This document shows positions 25,951 through 35,774 of a DNA stretch of 64,000 nucleotides, piece by piece. The notes under the pieces were generated by a model that did no database searches, had not been told where the DNA came from, and was given only the letters and a program-made list of their open reading frames with translations. A program made the position numbers and the translations under genes. This DNA is from Roseovarius sp. Lineage in GTDB: Bacteria; Pseudomonadota; Alphaproteobacteria; Rhodobacterales; Rhodobacteraceae. The DNA lies in contig JAJFIA010000021.1 of the NCBI GenBank assembly GCA_021775255.1, positions 186,001 to 250,000 on the forward strand. Direction: 5' to 3'. The stretch's first letter is position 1, and the number at the start of each line of letters is the position of its first letter.

Positions 25951-28350
25951 ATGAAAACCACATCGCGAGTTGTTGTGATCGGCGGCGGCGTTGTCGGTTG
26001 TTCGGTTCTTTATCATCTGACCAAGCTCGGGTGGTCGGATGTGATGCTGCTGGAACGATCCGAGCTTACGAGCGGTTCAACATGGCACGCGGCGGGCGGG
26101 TTTCATACGCTCAATGGCGATACCAATATGGCGGCGCTGCAAGGCTATACCATCAAGCTTTATAAGGAACTGGAAGCAATCACCGGCATGTCCTGCGGCT
26201 TGCACCATGTGGGCGGCGTGACGCTGGCCGATAATCAAGACCGGTTTGACATGCTTTTGGCCGAACGCGCCAAGCACCGTTACATGGGGCTGGAGACTGA
26301 AATCATTGGCCCTGATGAGATTAAAAAAGTGGCGCCGGTGACAAATACAGACGGTATTTTAGGCGCGCTTTATGATCCGCTGGACGGGCATCTTGACCCT
26401 TCCGGCACCACCCACGCCTATGCACGCGCCGCGCGGATGGGGGGCGCAGAAATTGTGACCCATTGCAAGGTGCTTGAGACCAACCCGCGCAAGGATGGCT
26501 CATGGGATGTGGTGACCGACAAGGGCACGATCCACGCCGAGCATGTGGTCAATGCCGGCGGGCTTTGGGCGCGTGAAGTGGGGGCGATGGCAGGGGTTTA
26601 CCTGCCGCTGCACCCGATGGAGCACCAGTATATCGTGACCGATGATATTGCGCAGATTTATGAAAGTGCATCTGAGCACCCGCATGTGATGGACCCGGCG
26701 GGTGAGAGCTATCTGCGCCAGGAAGGCCGCGGCCTTTGTATCGGGTTTTATGAGCAGGCCTGCAAACCCTGGGCGGTGGATGGCACGCCTTGGGATTTTG
26801 GCCATGAACTCTTGCCCGATAACCTAGACAAGATCGAAACCAGCATCGAGTTTGCTTACCGGCGCTTTCCCGTGCTGGAAAGTGCCGGGGTGAAATCGGT
26901 CATTCACGGGCCGTTTACCTTTGCACCCGATGGCAATCCGCTGGTCGGGCCGGTGCCGGGGATGCGCAATTACTGGTCGGCCTGCGGGGTGATGGCCGGA
27001 TTTTCTCAGGGTGGTGGCGTTGGCCTGATGCTGGCGCAATGGATGGTTGAGGGGGAGTGTGAACGCGATGTGACGGCGATGGATGTGGCGCGGTTTGGCG
27101 ACTGGATCACGCCGGGTTATACCCTGCCCAAGGTGATCGAGAATTACCAGACGCGGTTTTCCGTGGCCTATCCCAATGAGGAGCTGCCCGCCGCGCGGCC
27201 CTTCCGCACCACGCCGATGTATGATGTTTTTGACAAGATGGGCGCGGTCTGGGGCCAGCAATTTGGCCTTGAGGTGGTGAATTATTTTGCCCAAGGCGAC
27301 GAGCCGCGCTATGAGACGCCCTCATTCCGGCGCTCGAACGCCTTTGAGGCCACGGCGCGCGAGGTGAAGGCCGTGCGCGAGGCGGTGGGCATCAACGAGG
27401 TGCATAATTTCGGCAAATATCTGGTGACGGGCACAGGTGCGCGTGACTGGCTGGATCGGATCATGGCGGGGCGTATTCCCAAACCGGGGCGGCTTTCCCT
27501 TACACCAATGCTGTCGCCCAAGGGCCGGTTGATCGGCGATTTCACCGTGTCGTGCCTGAGTGATGAAGCGTTTCAGCTAACCGCCTCCTTTGGGGCGCAA
27601 GCGGTGCATATGCGCTGGTTTGAACGCCACGGCGCGGCGGATGTGCGTGTGGAAAACATCAGTGACCGGCTGAACGGATTTCAGATTGCCGGGCCAAGGG
27701 CGCGGGATGTGCTGTTGGCCTGCACACGGGATCCTTTGGGGAATATGAAATTCATGGATCTGCGCCATGCCACCGTGGGGATGGTGGATTGTCTGGTGCA
27801 ACGGGTGAGCTATACCGGCGATCTGGGCTATGAGATCTATTGCGATCCGATGTCACAGCGCGCGCTTTGGAATGTGCTGTGGCAGGCAGGGCAGGCCCAT
27901 GGCATGCGCGCCTTTGGCATGCGGGCGATGATGAGTTTGCGGCTGGATAAATTTTTCGGCTCCTGGCTGAATGAATTTTCGCCCGATTATACCGCCGCCG
28001 AGACCGGCATGGATCGGTTTATCCGCTTTGGTAAAAACAGTGATTTCATTGGCCGGGCTGCGGCGGAGGCCGAAACTTCTGCCCGGAAATTATGTGCCTT
28101 TGAGGTGGATGCCAAGGATGCGGATGTGGCGGCATATGAGCCTATCTGGATTGACGGCAAGGTTGAAGGGTTTTGTACCTCGGGGGGTTATTCGCATTAT
28201 GCCGGGAAGTCGGTTGCGCTGGGCCTGATCCCGGTCGGGCGCGTAGCCGAGGGCCTGAAGGTTGAGATTGAGATATTGGGCCAGATGCGCCCGGCGCGGT
28301 TGATCACCGAGCCGTTATTTGATGCGGCTGGCGAACGGATGCGCGGATAA
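25951..28350 (+). CDS. GcvT-domain FAD oxidoreductase, dimethylglycine dehydrogenase-like (paralogue)
   Basis: A 799-residue paralogue of the divergent gene. It shares the order DAO-FAO_M-GcvT-GcvT_C and starts VVVIGGGVVGCSVLYHLTKLGWSDVMLLERSELTSGSTWHAAGG, with the same WH motif for covalent FAD. 'VEVEIL' strands near the end and 'VSYTGDLGYEIYCDPMSQRALW' mark the folate-binding GcvT part. GGGAG precedes the ATG. The two enzymes are distinct throughout, so they probably act on different N-methylated substrates (for example dimethylglycine and sarcosine or a related compound). Such pairs are frequent in marine Rhodobacterales that use glycine betaine. Confidence 0.85.
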   Translation: MKTTSRVVVIGGGVVGCSVLYHLTKLGWSDVMLLERSELTSGSTWHAAGGFHTLNGDTNMAALQGYTIKLYKELEAITGMSCGLHHVGGVTLADNQDRFDMLLAERAKHRYMGLETEIIGPDEIKKVAPVTNTDGILGALYDPLDGHLDPSGTTHAYARAARMGGAEIVTHCKVLETNPRKDGSWDVVTDKGTIHAEHVVNAGGLWAREVGAMAGVYLPLHPMEHQYIVTDDIAQIYESASEHPHVMDPAGESYLRQEGRGLCIGFYEQACKPWAVDGTPWDFGHELLPDNLDKIETSIEFAYRRFPVLESAGVKSVIHGPFTFAPDGNPLVGPVPGMRNYWSACGVMAGFSQGGGVGLMLAQWMVEGECERDVTAMDVARFGDWITPGYTLPKVIENYQTRFSVAYPNEELPAARPFRTTPMYDVFDKMGAVWGQQFGLEVVNYFAQGDEPRYETPSFRRSNAFEATAREVKAVREAVGINEVHNFGKYLVTGTGARDWLDRIMAGRIPKPGRLSLTPMLSPKGRLIGDFTVSCLSDEAFQLTASFGAQAVHMRWFERHGAADVRVENISDRLNGFQIAGPRARDVLLACTRDPLGNMKFMDLRHATVGMVDCLVQRVSYTGDLGYEIYCDPMSQRALWNVLWQAGQAHGMRAFGMRAMMSLRLDKFFGSWLNEFSPDYTAAETGMDRFIRFGKNSDFIGRAAAEAETSARKLCAFEVDAKDADVAAYEPIWIDGKVEGFCTSGGYSHYAGKSVALGLIPVGRVAEGLKVEIEILGQMRPARLITEPLFDAAGERMRG

Positions 28351-28402
28351 GCGGCCTTGGGCCCATGTTGGCCGATGTAAGGATTTGAGTATTTAAGGAA
28401 AA

Positions 28403-29035
28403 ATGAAAGGCAAGGCGGCTGTGAATGGTGATCTGGGCATTGTGATTCCGGCGGCGGGGGCCTCCTCGCGGATGCGGGGCGACGATAAGCTTTTGCAGCG
28501 CGTGGGCGATGAGGCCTTGCTGGCGCGGCAGGTGAGGATTGCGCTGGGTACAGGTCGGCCTGTTCTGGTGACAGTGCCGCCTCGGGATGCGGCGCGCCGG
28601 GATGTGGTGGCACCTTTTGTTGGCGGCGCTCTGGAGATTGTCACGGTTGCGGATGCGCGCGAGGGGATTGCCGCATCAATCCGGGCCGGGGCGCGTTGGG
28701 CGCGTGAGCAGCAGGCTGACGGATTGATGATCCTGCTGGCGGATATGCCTGAGATTATGGGTGGTGATCTGGAGCGGATGATCGCGGGTTTTGAGGCCGC
28801 CCCGGATCAGGTGCTGCGGGCCTGCGCAGAGGACGGCACGCCGGGCCACCCGGTTATCTTCCCCAAGCGTTTGTTTGCAGCTTTGGGGGAGACCGCCGGA
28901 GATATTGGGGCGCGAGGTGTGCTTGGAAAAGAAGATGTGACCGCGTTCTGTTTGCCCGGGCGCAGGGCGGTTACCGATCTGGATACGCCTGAGGATTGGG
29001 CAATTTGGCGGCAGGAAAACGGGCAAATGCCTTAG
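28403..29035 (+). CDS. MobA/MocA-like nucleotidyltransferase
   Basis: A 210-residue NTP-transferase (NTP_transf_3) similar to MocA, which cytidylates molybdopterin, and to MobA. The nucleotide-binding N-terminal signature is 'IVIPAAGASSRMRGDDKLLQRVGDEALL', and the metal-binding Asp lies in 'LMILLADMPEI'. 'GTPGHPVIFPKRLFAAL' is the conserved substrate block. No molybdenum enzyme or XdhC gene is nearby in this window, so the function is assigned at family level only. Its stop overlaps the stop of convergent ispE by 4 bp. Confidence 0.78.
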   Translation: MKGKAAVNGDLGIVIPAAGASSRMRGDDKLLQRVGDEALLARQVRIALGTGRPVLVTVPPRDAARRDVVAPFVGGALEIVTVADAREGIAASIRAGARWAREQQADGLMILLADMPEIMGGDLERMIAGFEAAPDQVLRACAEDGTPGHPVIFPKRLFAALGETAGDIGARGVLGKEDVTAFCLPGRRAVTDLDTPEDWAIWRQENGQMP

Positions 29036-29871
29036 CCCATCGGTCTGCTGTTCAGGATGGTTTTTGCAACCCACCAGCCGGGATATTCTTCGCGCAGGCG
29101 GCCTGCGGCTGAGGCGGCGGTTTCACGGTTGGCGTAGAGGCCAAAACAGGTGCCGCCCGAGCCGGACATGCGCATGAGCAGGCAGCCGGGGGTAACCTCG
29201 AGCGCATTGAACACCTGGGCAATGCCCGGCTCGGCTTTGATTGCGGCGCTTTGCAGATCGTTGCGCATTCCGCCCAGCCATTCGATCAGGCTGGATGCCT
29301 TTTTCAGTTTTGGCAAATCGGTTGGCATCGGGGCATTATCGCGCTTTTTCAGTTGTTTGAAAACTGTTGCCGTCGGGACGGGCAGATTGGGATTGACCAG
29401 TACCGCGTATAGCCTGGGCAAATCAGGGGCCGGTGTGATTTCATCACCAATGCCGCGCATCCGGGCGGATTTGGCCAGCAGGCAAACCGGAATATCGGCC
29501 CCCAGATCAATCGCATTATCCGGCACAGGGCGACCGGATAGTTGCGAGAGTGCGCGCAATGTTGCCGCGGCATCGGATGACCCCCCGCCAAGGCCCGCCG
29601 CATGGGGCAGGTTTTTATAGAGCCTGACCGATGCCGTGACCCCCATCAGCTCAGCCGCACGAAGGGCCAGATTGCTGCTACCTTGTGGCACGCCAGCGGC
29701 CATCGGGCCATTGACAATGAGAGAGGTCTTGTCCGCCGCGCGGGCGGTGATCCTGTCACCCACGGAGGCAAACATCACCAGCGAATCAAGCAGATGATAA
29801 CCATCGGCACGCTGGCCGGTGACATGCAGTGTCAGGTTTATCTTTGCCGGAGCGAATGCCTTACTTGTCAT
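29032..29871 (-). CDS. ispE: 4-diphosphocytidyl-2-C-methyl-D-erythritol kinase
   Basis: IspE phosphorylates CDP-ME in the non-mevalonate isoprenoid pathway. The GHMP-kinase ATP loop is clear in 'LPHAAGLGGGSSDAAATLRAL', the N-terminal 'FAPAKINLTLHVTGQRADGYHLLDSL' is the family signature, and 'LLMRMSGSGGTCFGLYA' is the C-terminal glycine-rich motif. I start at the ATG at 29871; an in-frame TTG at 29877 is less likely. The first codons overlap the end of the TPR gene by 11 bp, a common arrangement in Rhodobacterales. Confidence 0.94.
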   Translation of the reverse strand: MTSKAFAPAKINLTLHVTGQRADGYHLLDSLVMFASVGDRITARAADKTSLIVNGPMAAGVPQGSSNLALRAAELMGVTASVRLYKNLPHAAGLGGGSSDAAATLRALSQLSGRPVPDNAIDLGADIPVCLLAKSARMRGIGDEITPAPDLPRLYAVLVNPNLPVPTATVFKQLKKRDNAPMPTDLPKLKKASSLIEWLGGMRNDLQSAAIKAEPGIAQVFNALEVTPGCLLMRMSGSGGTCFGLYANRETAASAAGRLREEYPGWWVAKTILNSRPMG

Positions 29872-31573
29872 CCGCAACCTTCAGTGGGTCGGCACCTTCT
29901 TCCGAGAGCACCTGATCCAGGCCAACCTCAAGCTTGCGGCGGATGCGACCGGGGTCAATATCCTGCACGCTTTCACCTTCATTCACGAAGGAAAGCGCGC
30001 GGCGCCATTGAAATTCGGCCTCGGTATGGCGGCCCACGGCCCAGAGCACATCCCCGAGGTGATCATTGACAACCGGATCAACCGCCTCAAGCTCGGCGGC
30101 GCGCTCCATATAGCTAACGGCCTCATCATAGCGGCCCAGCCGGTAAAGCACCCAGCCCAGACTGTCGATGATATAGCCGCTATCGGGGCGGGCCTTGACG
30201 GCGCGTTTGATCATATCCAGCGCCTCATCAAGGTTGACGCCTTTTTCAACCATCGAATAGCCAAGGTAATTCAGCGCCTGCGGCTGATCGGGGTTGAGCT
30301 TGAGCGCATAGCGAAAATCGGCTTCGGCCTTGTCCCAGCTATTTAGCCGTTCGTGGCCGATGGCGCGGGCGTAATAGACAAACCACTGCTCGGAATCGCG
30401 CTCGGAATAGAGCGCAATCGCCTTGTCATAGGCGTTGACCGCATCGTCAAACTGTTCAAGCTGACGGTACAGATCGCCGGCGCTGACAAACACGATCGGC
30501 TGATCGGGGTGGCTTTGCATCAGTTGCTCCAGCACCTCGATCGCGGCATCGGTTTTGCCGGCCTTGCGCAGGCTTTCGCTGCGCCCAAGCTCAGCGGCCT
30601 GAAACGCCGGGTGGCCAGCCGGGACACGGCGGTAGGCATCGGTGGCCAGATCATAGCGGCCCAGAGCATCAAGCAGTTCGGCCGACATGATCAGGGCTTC
30701 AACATGATCGGGATTAAGGCTTTCGGCGATGCGCGAGTAAAACAGCACGTAATCCTCGCCGGTGTCAGGCTGCAATGCGCGGCCAATGGCATAAAACACC
30801 TCGGCGATGCCGTCTTGTGTGTCATTGATCATGGTGAATGACAGCGCCTCACCCGCCGCAAGACGGGCGCGCAGATCGCCAATTTCGGGATCAATATCAA
30901 GGCCGAACGTATCATCAATCAGGGCGACAGCCTCGTCATTGCGCTCAAGCTGGCTCAGGATTTGCGCCCAGGCAATCATGCCGCGCCTGGTGCGTTGCAG
31001 GGGGCCGTCAGATGCGCCGGAGAATATTTTCTCTGCCGCCTCGAAATCACCGGCCGAAGCCAAAGCCAGCGCTTTATGATAAATTGCAAAATCATGCAGG
31101 CCGCGCTCGGCTGCGATATCGTCAAACTTTTTCAGCGCCGCCTGCATATCGCCTTTTCCCAGCTCTGCCCAGGCGGATATCAGGCCATCGGCAAGCTCGC
31201 CAACGCCGCGCTTGTCGCTCAGCCGGGTCAGCAGAACATCAAAGGCCCCACGATGCGCCTCATCATAGATCAAAACCATATTGGCGATCTGACTTTTCAG
31301 GCCATCGGATTCGATTTTTTGGGCGATTGGCAGGGCGCGATCAAGATCACCAATAGCGAGATAGGCGGCGGTGGTAAATTCAAGAATTGACGGATTCGAC
31401 GGGTCTTTGATCAATGCCCGCGAAAACTGCTCGGCGGCGGTCACAAAATCATTGTCATAGCGCGCCTGCCGGGCCGCAAGATAGGCACCGGATGCCTCAT
31501 CTGCCAAAACGGCTGGGGCGGGTGACATCAACACAATGCCAAGAGCAATAACGGAACTGTAGAGAGTTTTCAC
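29861..31573 (-). CDS. Secreted tetratricopeptide-repeat protein
   Basis: A 570-residue protein with a Sec signal peptide (YSSVIALGIVLMSPAPAVLA) and TPR units throughout, best seen in 'EAYDKAIALYSER', 'EADFRYALKLNPDQPQALNYLGYSMVEKGVNLDEALDMIKRAVKARPDSGYIIDSLGWVLYRLGRYDEAVSYMERAAEL'. Gene context, directly upstream of and overlapping ispE, is conserved in this group. TPRs form a protein-binding scaffold, here in the periplasm. The specific partner is unknown to me. Confidence 0.85.
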   Translation of the reverse strand: MKTLYSSVIALGIVLMSPAPAVLADEASGAYLAARQARYDNDFVTAAEQFSRALIKDPSNPSILEFTTAAYLAIGDLDRALPIAQKIESDGLKSQIANMVLIYDEAHRGAFDVLLTRLSDKRGVGELADGLISAWAELGKGDMQAALKKFDDIAAERGLHDFAIYHKALALASAGDFEAAEKIFSGASDGPLQRTRRGMIAWAQILSQLERNDEAVALIDDTFGLDIDPEIGDLRARLAAGEALSFTMINDTQDGIAEVFYAIGRALQPDTGEDYVLFYSRIAESLNPDHVEALIMSAELLDALGRYDLATDAYRRVPAGHPAFQAAELGRSESLRKAGKTDAAIEVLEQLMQSHPDQPIVFVSAGDLYRQLEQFDDAVNAYDKAIALYSERDSEQWFVYYARAIGHERLNSWDKAEADFRYALKLNPDQPQALNYLGYSMVEKGVNLDEALDMIKRAVKARPDSGYIIDSLGWVLYRLGRYDEAVSYMERAAELEAVDPVVNDHLGDVLWAVGRHTEAEFQWRRALSFVNEGESVQDIDPGRIRRKLEVGLDQVLSEEGADPLKVADDK

Positions 31574-31834
31574 GAAGCGGCCTGCCTTTGATTTTTATGC
31601 GGTTGCACTGGAAAGTAGTCTTTCAGCGGGCACAAGGCAATGAGCCTTGCCTGAATTCATGCCCTGCCAGCCAAATTTCGCAAATTGCCGCATAGCTGCT
31701 TCACCTGACGGCCGACGCTTGGATGACATCCGGCATTCTGCGACATTTTTGACATTCACCCAATAGTGGTTGGATCAGAACATGCCTTTGCGAGTAGGTA
31801 TAGGGTATAGAACCCCAATAGCCGGAGAAATATC

Positions 31835-32413
31835 GTGCATGTGGAACCTAAAGCCTTACGTGAATACCCGTGGTTTGTCCGGCTGTTTTTTGCCAAACAG
31901 CGACGGACATATGGCAAGGTATTGGACCCAGGGCTGCTGTGGGGGCGGTCAAAATGGGTGTTTTCATCGGTTGCACTGCTTTATGGCGCGCTGAATCGCC
32001 GGTCATCGCCGCTTGATTCCGCCCTCAGATCACTTGTGACAGTACGGGTATCACAAATCAATCATTGCGCATTTTGCATAGATATCAACAGCGCCACTTT
32101 GCAAAAACGCGGCGTCAGTGAAGATAAAATACTGGCCTTGGCAACATGGCGTGAGGGTTCGAAATTTACTGAAAAAGAGCGCATGGTACTTGAATATACC
32201 GAAGCCGTGACTTTTTCAGACCGGGAAGTGACGCCAGAACAGATAGAAGGCTTGCGAAAGTATTTTGATGATGATGGTTTGGTTGAGCTAACCGGGTTGA
32301 TTGCCTTTCAGAATATGTCAAGCAAGTTCAACGCGGCATTGGATGTGCCGCCTCAGGGGTTTTGCCAGCTACCACAAAAAGCTGAAACCGTAAAAAACAG
32401 CGGCGAGCCGTGA
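31835..32413 (+). CDS. Carboxymuconolactone decarboxylase/AhpD-family protein
   Basis: A 192-residue protein with the AhpD-like active site CxxC (HCAFCIDINSA, about residues 75-85) after 'LRSLVTVRVSQIN', the core signature of peroxidase-related CMD proteins. A redox role is likely; no decarboxylase activity is implied. Translation starts at GTG with GGAG 8 nt upstream; the Met-rich frame upstream is weaker. The 261-bp region before it shows no structured element I could recognise. Confidence 0.82.
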   Translation: MHVEPKALREYPWFVRLFFAKQRRTYGKVLDPGLLWGRSKWVFSSVALLYGALNRRSSPLDSALRSLVTVRVSQINHCAFCIDINSATLQKRGVSEDKILALATWREGSKFTEKERMVLEYTEAVTFSDREVTPEQIEGLRKYFDDDGLVELTGLIAFQNMSSKFNAALDVPPQGFCQLPQKAETVKNSGEP

Positions 32414-32490
32414 GGCGCAGGTGGTTCAAACGCTTGCAGGCGCGGATGAGGAGTTGTAGAGCCATAGCCTGAAGAATAACGGAGAGCCCC

Positions 32491-32778
32491 ATGTCAATCA
32501 CCACGGATACCGCCGCGCGCGTGGCCAAACTGGCCCGCATTCGGGTGGACGATGATGCCCTGCCCGCATTGGCCGAGGATTTCAACAAGATTCTGGGCTT
32601 TATAGATCAGCTTGCCGAGGTGGATATCGAGGGTGTGGAGCCGATGGTCAGCGTCACGCCGATGCGTCTGAAACGACGCGCGGATGAAGTAACCGACGGC
32701 AATCAGCAGGAAAAAGTGCTGTCAAACGCGCCCGATGCCCGTGAGGGATTTTTTGCCGTGCCGAAGGTGGTTGAATAA
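32491..32778 (+). CDS. gatC: Asp/Glu-tRNA(Asn/Gln) amidotransferase subunit C
   Basis: GatC is the small 95-residue subunit that stabilises GatA in the GatCAB complex, which makes Gln-tRNAGln and Asn-tRNAAsn. It shows the family pattern '[45 protein letters not shown]' and the final '[12 protein letters not shown]'. Its TAA overlaps the gatA ATG by one base, so the two are coupled. GatB is not in this window; in many Alphaproteobacteria it lies apart. Confidence 0.96.
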   Translation: MSITTDTAARVAKLARIRVDDDALPALAEDFNKILGFIDQLAEVDIEGVEPMVSVTPMRLKRRADEVTDGNQQEKVLSNAPDAREGFFAVPKVVE

Positions 32779-34265
32779 TGTCTGATCTGAACACACTGAC
32801 CATTGCCGACGCCCGCGATAAACTGCGCGCGGGCGACATCACCAGCGTTGATCTGACCAAAGATTGCCTTGAGCAGATTGAGGCTGCAGGTGTTTTGGGG
32901 GCGTTTGTCCACAACACCCCGGATCTGGCGCTGCAACAGGCCGAAGCGGCGGATCAGCGGCAGAAATCAGGGGATGCACCCGCGATGTGCGGCATTCCGT
33001 TGGGGATCAAGGATTTATACTGCACCAAGGGCGTGCCCACACAGGCCGCAAGCCGCATTCTTGAAGGGTTCAGGCCCGAGTACGAATCCACCGTCACGGC
33101 CAATTTATTTGCGGCCGGGTCGGTCATGCTGGGCAAGCTCAACATGGATGAATTTGCCATGGGCTCCTCCAATGAAACGTCAGTGTATGGCAATGCGGTC
33201 AACCCGTGGCGGCGAGGCAATGATGACGCGGCACTGACACCGGGCGGATCGTCGGGCGGCTCTGCTGCGGCGGTATCGGCGGATTTATGTCTGGCGGCCA
33301 CCGGCACCGATACCGGCGGATCAATCCGGCAGCCCGCGGCCTTTACCGGCACCACCGGCATCAAGCCCACCTACGGGCGCTGTTCGCGTTGGGGGATTGT
33401 GGCGTTTGCCTCATCGCTTGATCAGGCGGGGCCGATCACCAAATCGGTGCGCGACGCGGCGATCATGCTGGAAGCGATGTGCGGCCATGATCCCAAGGAC
33501 AGCACCAGCGCCGATTTGCCGGTGCCGGATTTCGAGGCGATGCTGAGCGGCGATATCAAAGGCAAAATCATTGGCATTCCGGCGGAATACCGCATGGATG
33601 GGATGCCCGACGAGATCGAAAAACTATGGTCGCAAGGTACTGAGATGCTGAAAGATGCGGGGGCGGTGATCCGCGATATCAGCCTGCCGCATTTCAAATA
33701 CGCGCTGCCCGCCTATTATGTGATTGCCCCCGCCGAGGCCTCCTCTAATCTGGCGCGTTATGATGGTGTGCGCTATGGCCACCGCGCAGGGCTTGAGGCG
33801 GGCGATGGTATTACCGAGATGTACGAAAAGACCCGCGCCGAGGGGTTTGGCGCCGAGGTGCAGCGCCGGGTGATGATCGGAACCTATGTTCTGTCAGCGG
33901 GGTTTTATGACGCCTATTATAACCGCGCCCGCAAGGTGCGCAGCCTGATCAAACGCGATTTTGAGGATGTGTTTGCCGCAGGTGTTGATGCGATCTTGAC
34001 ACCGGCCACGCCCTCAGCGGCGTTTGGGCTGGGGGAAATGACCGATGCCGATCCTGTGCAAATGTTTCTTAATGATGTGTTCACCGTCACCGTGAATCTT
34101 GCCGGTTTGCCGGGTATATCGGTGCCGACGGGGCTTGACCGGCAGGGATTGCCGCTTGGGCTGCAACTGATCGGGCGGCCCTGGGAAGAGGGGGATCTGC
34201 TGAATTGTGCTTATGCGCTGGAGCAGGCAGCCGGATTTGTAGCCAAACCCGGAAAATGGTGGTAG
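32778..34265 (+). CDS. gatA: Asp/Glu-tRNA(Asn/Gln) amidotransferase subunit A
   Basis: GatA is the glutaminase subunit of GatCAB. The 495-residue amidase-signature protein has the catalytic Lys in '[14 protein letters not shown]', the cis-Ser and nucleophile Ser in '[36 protein letters not shown]' and '[23 protein letters not shown]'. Length and all catalytic residues are normal. It directly follows gatC. Confidence 0.97.
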   Translation: MSDLNTLTIADARDKLRAGDITSVDLTKDCLEQIEAAGVLGAFVHNTPDLALQQAEAADQRQKSGDAPAMCGIPLGIKDLYCTKGVPTQAASRILEGFRPEYESTVTANLFAAGSVMLGKLNMDEFAMGSSNETSVYGNAVNPWRRGNDDAALTPGGSSGGSAAAVSADLCLAATGTDTGGSIRQPAAFTGTTGIKPTYGRCSRWGIVAFASSLDQAGPITKSVRDAAIMLEAMCGHDPKDSTSADLPVPDFEAMLSGDIKGKIIGIPAEYRMDGMPDEIEKLWSQGTEMLKDAGAVIRDISLPHFKYALPAYYVIAPAEASSNLARYDGVRYGHRAGLEAGDGITEMYEKTRAEGFGAEVQRRVMIGTYVLSAGFYDAYYNRARKVRSLIKRDFEDVFAAGVDAILTPATPSAAFGLGEMTDADPVQMFLNDVFTVTVNLAGLPGISVPTGLDRQGLPLGLQLIGRPWEEGDLLNCAYALEQAAGFVAKPGKWW

Positions 34266-34293
34266 GATCACCGCAAAAAAGGCAGGAAATACC

Positions 34294-35058
34294 ATGCGAT
34301 ATATCATAGCAGTTGTGGCCCTTGCGGGCGTTGCCGCCTGTGACACACCGCCACCCCGCTCAGAATCGGGCGTTGGTTTTGGCAATTACGAGCAGTATCA
34401 GACGGAAAAAGCCCAGCGCAAAGCACAGTTGGAAACCGCGGCTTTGCCTGCGCCGGATGCGGTTTCCGGTGAAACGCTTGAGCCAATCCCTCAGGCAATC
34501 CCTCAGCCAGCAGAACAACCCCCGGCTGTGGCGCAGGTTGAGGCGCCGCCAGTGGTTCCTGTAGAGGTTCAACCCGAACCCACGCCTGAAACCGATCTTG
34601 CCGCCGCAACGCAATCTGCCCTGAATGCGACGCCGCAAGCGGCTGATCCGGTTACGCTGGATAATCCCGGTATCTCGGACGAGAATGATTTTGAAGCGGT
34701 TGACGCGCGCCGCTCGATTGAATCCGACGCGGCAAGAATTGCCCGCAATAAGGAAAAATACCAGGTGGCCCAGACCCAGGCCCTGCCGCAGCGTTCAGGC
34801 GGCACCGGGCCCAATATCGTGGAATATGCCCTGCGCAGCAAACACCCGGTTGGCACGCAGATTTACAGCCGTCTCAAAATTGCCAGCACCGCCCGCTACA
34901 ATCGGAATTGCGCCAAATTTGCCTCGCCTGATCTGGCTCAAATACAGTTTCTGGCCAAAGGCGGGCCGCAGCGTGACAGGCAGGGTCTTGATCCGGATGG
35001 CGATGGTTTTGCCTGTGCCTGGGATCCGACACCGTTTCGCAAGGCAGCCGGCGGGTAA
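34294..35058 (+). CDS. Lipoprotein with excalibur-type calcium-binding tail
   Basis: A 254-residue lipoprotein: signal MRYIIAVVALAGVAAC with acylated Cys at residue 16, a long Pro/Ala/Gln-rich linker (about 45-125) that probably spans periplasm or peptidoglycan, and a C-terminal domain ending 'GLDPDGDGFACAWDPTPFR'. The DxDGDGxxC pattern is that of excalibur domains, which bind calcium and are found in cell-surface proteins. It lies between gatA and an AmpD-like amidase, with a 3-bp gap to the latter, suggesting a cell-wall role. Confidence 0.75.
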   Translation: MRYIIAVVALAGVAACDTPPPRSESGVGFGNYEQYQTEKAQRKAQLETAALPAPDAVSGETLEPIPQAIPQPAEQPPAVAQVEAPPVVPVEVQPEPTPETDLAAATQSALNATPQAADPVTLDNPGISDENDFEAVDARRSIESDAARIARNKEKYQVAQTQALPQRSGGTGPNIVEYALRSKHPVGTQIYSRLKIASTARYNRNCAKFASPDLAQIQFLAKGGPQRDRQGLDPDGDGFACAWDPTPFRKAAGG

Positions 35059-35060
35059 GC

Positions 35061-35765
35061 GTGGCCGGTCGGGGCAGCGTGGGTTTCCCCCACCCTACAG
35101 ATGAATTTCAGGGCTCGCCCAGTTTTGGCCCGCGTCGGAAGGGCGCGCTGCCGGATATGGTTGTGTTGCATTATACCGGCATGGAAACCGCAGAAGAGGC
35201 CGTTGAGCGGCTTTGTGATCCGGCGCATGAGGTATCGGCGCATTACCTGATCGCAGGCACGGGCCATATCTGGCAGATGGTTGCGGAAGATCAGCGCGCC
35301 TGGCATGCCGGAGCGGGTGCGTGGGGCGGCACATCTGATGTGAATTCGCGCTCGATCGGGATTGAACTGGCGAATTTGGGCACACATCCTTTTGCCGAGC
35401 CGCAGATGGCAGCACTTGAAGAATTGCTTCGGGGGATCATGCAGCGCTGGCAGGTGCCGCCCGAGCGGGTGATTGCCCATTCTGACATGGCGATCGGGCG
35501 CAAGATTGATCCCGGCCCCAGATTTGACTGGCGGCGGCTGGCGCTTGGCGGGCTGAGCATCTGGCCCGAGCCGGGAAAGCCCGGTGATTTCATCACGGAT
35601 GCCAAGCGCTTTGGCTATGCCGGTGACAATGCGGATCTGACGCTTTTAGCCTTTCGTCTGCGCTTTCGGCCCGGTGTTACCGGGGCGCTGGATGAGATTG
35701 ACCGCGCGATGATGCATGATCTGGCCGGGCGTTACCCCGTTGACGCGGGCGGGCTCAGCGCCTAG
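35061..35765 (+). CDS. N-acetylmuramoyl-L-alanine amidase, AmpD-like
   Basis: A 234-residue Amidase_2 enzyme that cleaves the lactyl-amide bond of muropeptides; no signal peptide is apparent, which favours cytoplasmic recycling of anhydro-muropeptides. Zinc ligands and catalytic residues can be followed in 'DMVVLHYTGMET' (His), 'SRSIGIELAN' (Glu) and 'IAHSDMAIGRKIDPGPRFDW' (His, Asp). The start is a GTG at 35061. The first residues GSVGFPHPTDEF are read from a short inverted repeat (GTGGG-TTTCC-CCCAC, 35079-35093), so the N-terminus may have been extended by a repeat; the conserved part begins at SPSFGPRR. Confidence 0.85.
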   Translation: MAGRGSVGFPHPTDEFQGSPSFGPRRKGALPDMVVLHYTGMETAEEAVERLCDPAHEVSAHYLIAGTGHIWQMVAEDQRAWHAGAGAWGGTSDVNSRSIGIELANLGTHPFAEPQMAALEELLRGIMQRWQVPPERVIAHSDMAIGRKIDPGPRFDWRRLALGGLSIWPEPGKPGDFITDAKRFGYAGDNADLTLLAFRLRFRPGVTGALDEIDRAMMHDLAGRYPVDAGGLSA

Positions 35766-35774
35766 ATCAGCAGG

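Noticed and set aside
31749-31811. TTGACA at 31749 as promoter of the CMD-family gene
   Set aside because: No -10 hexamer at a proper distance was found.
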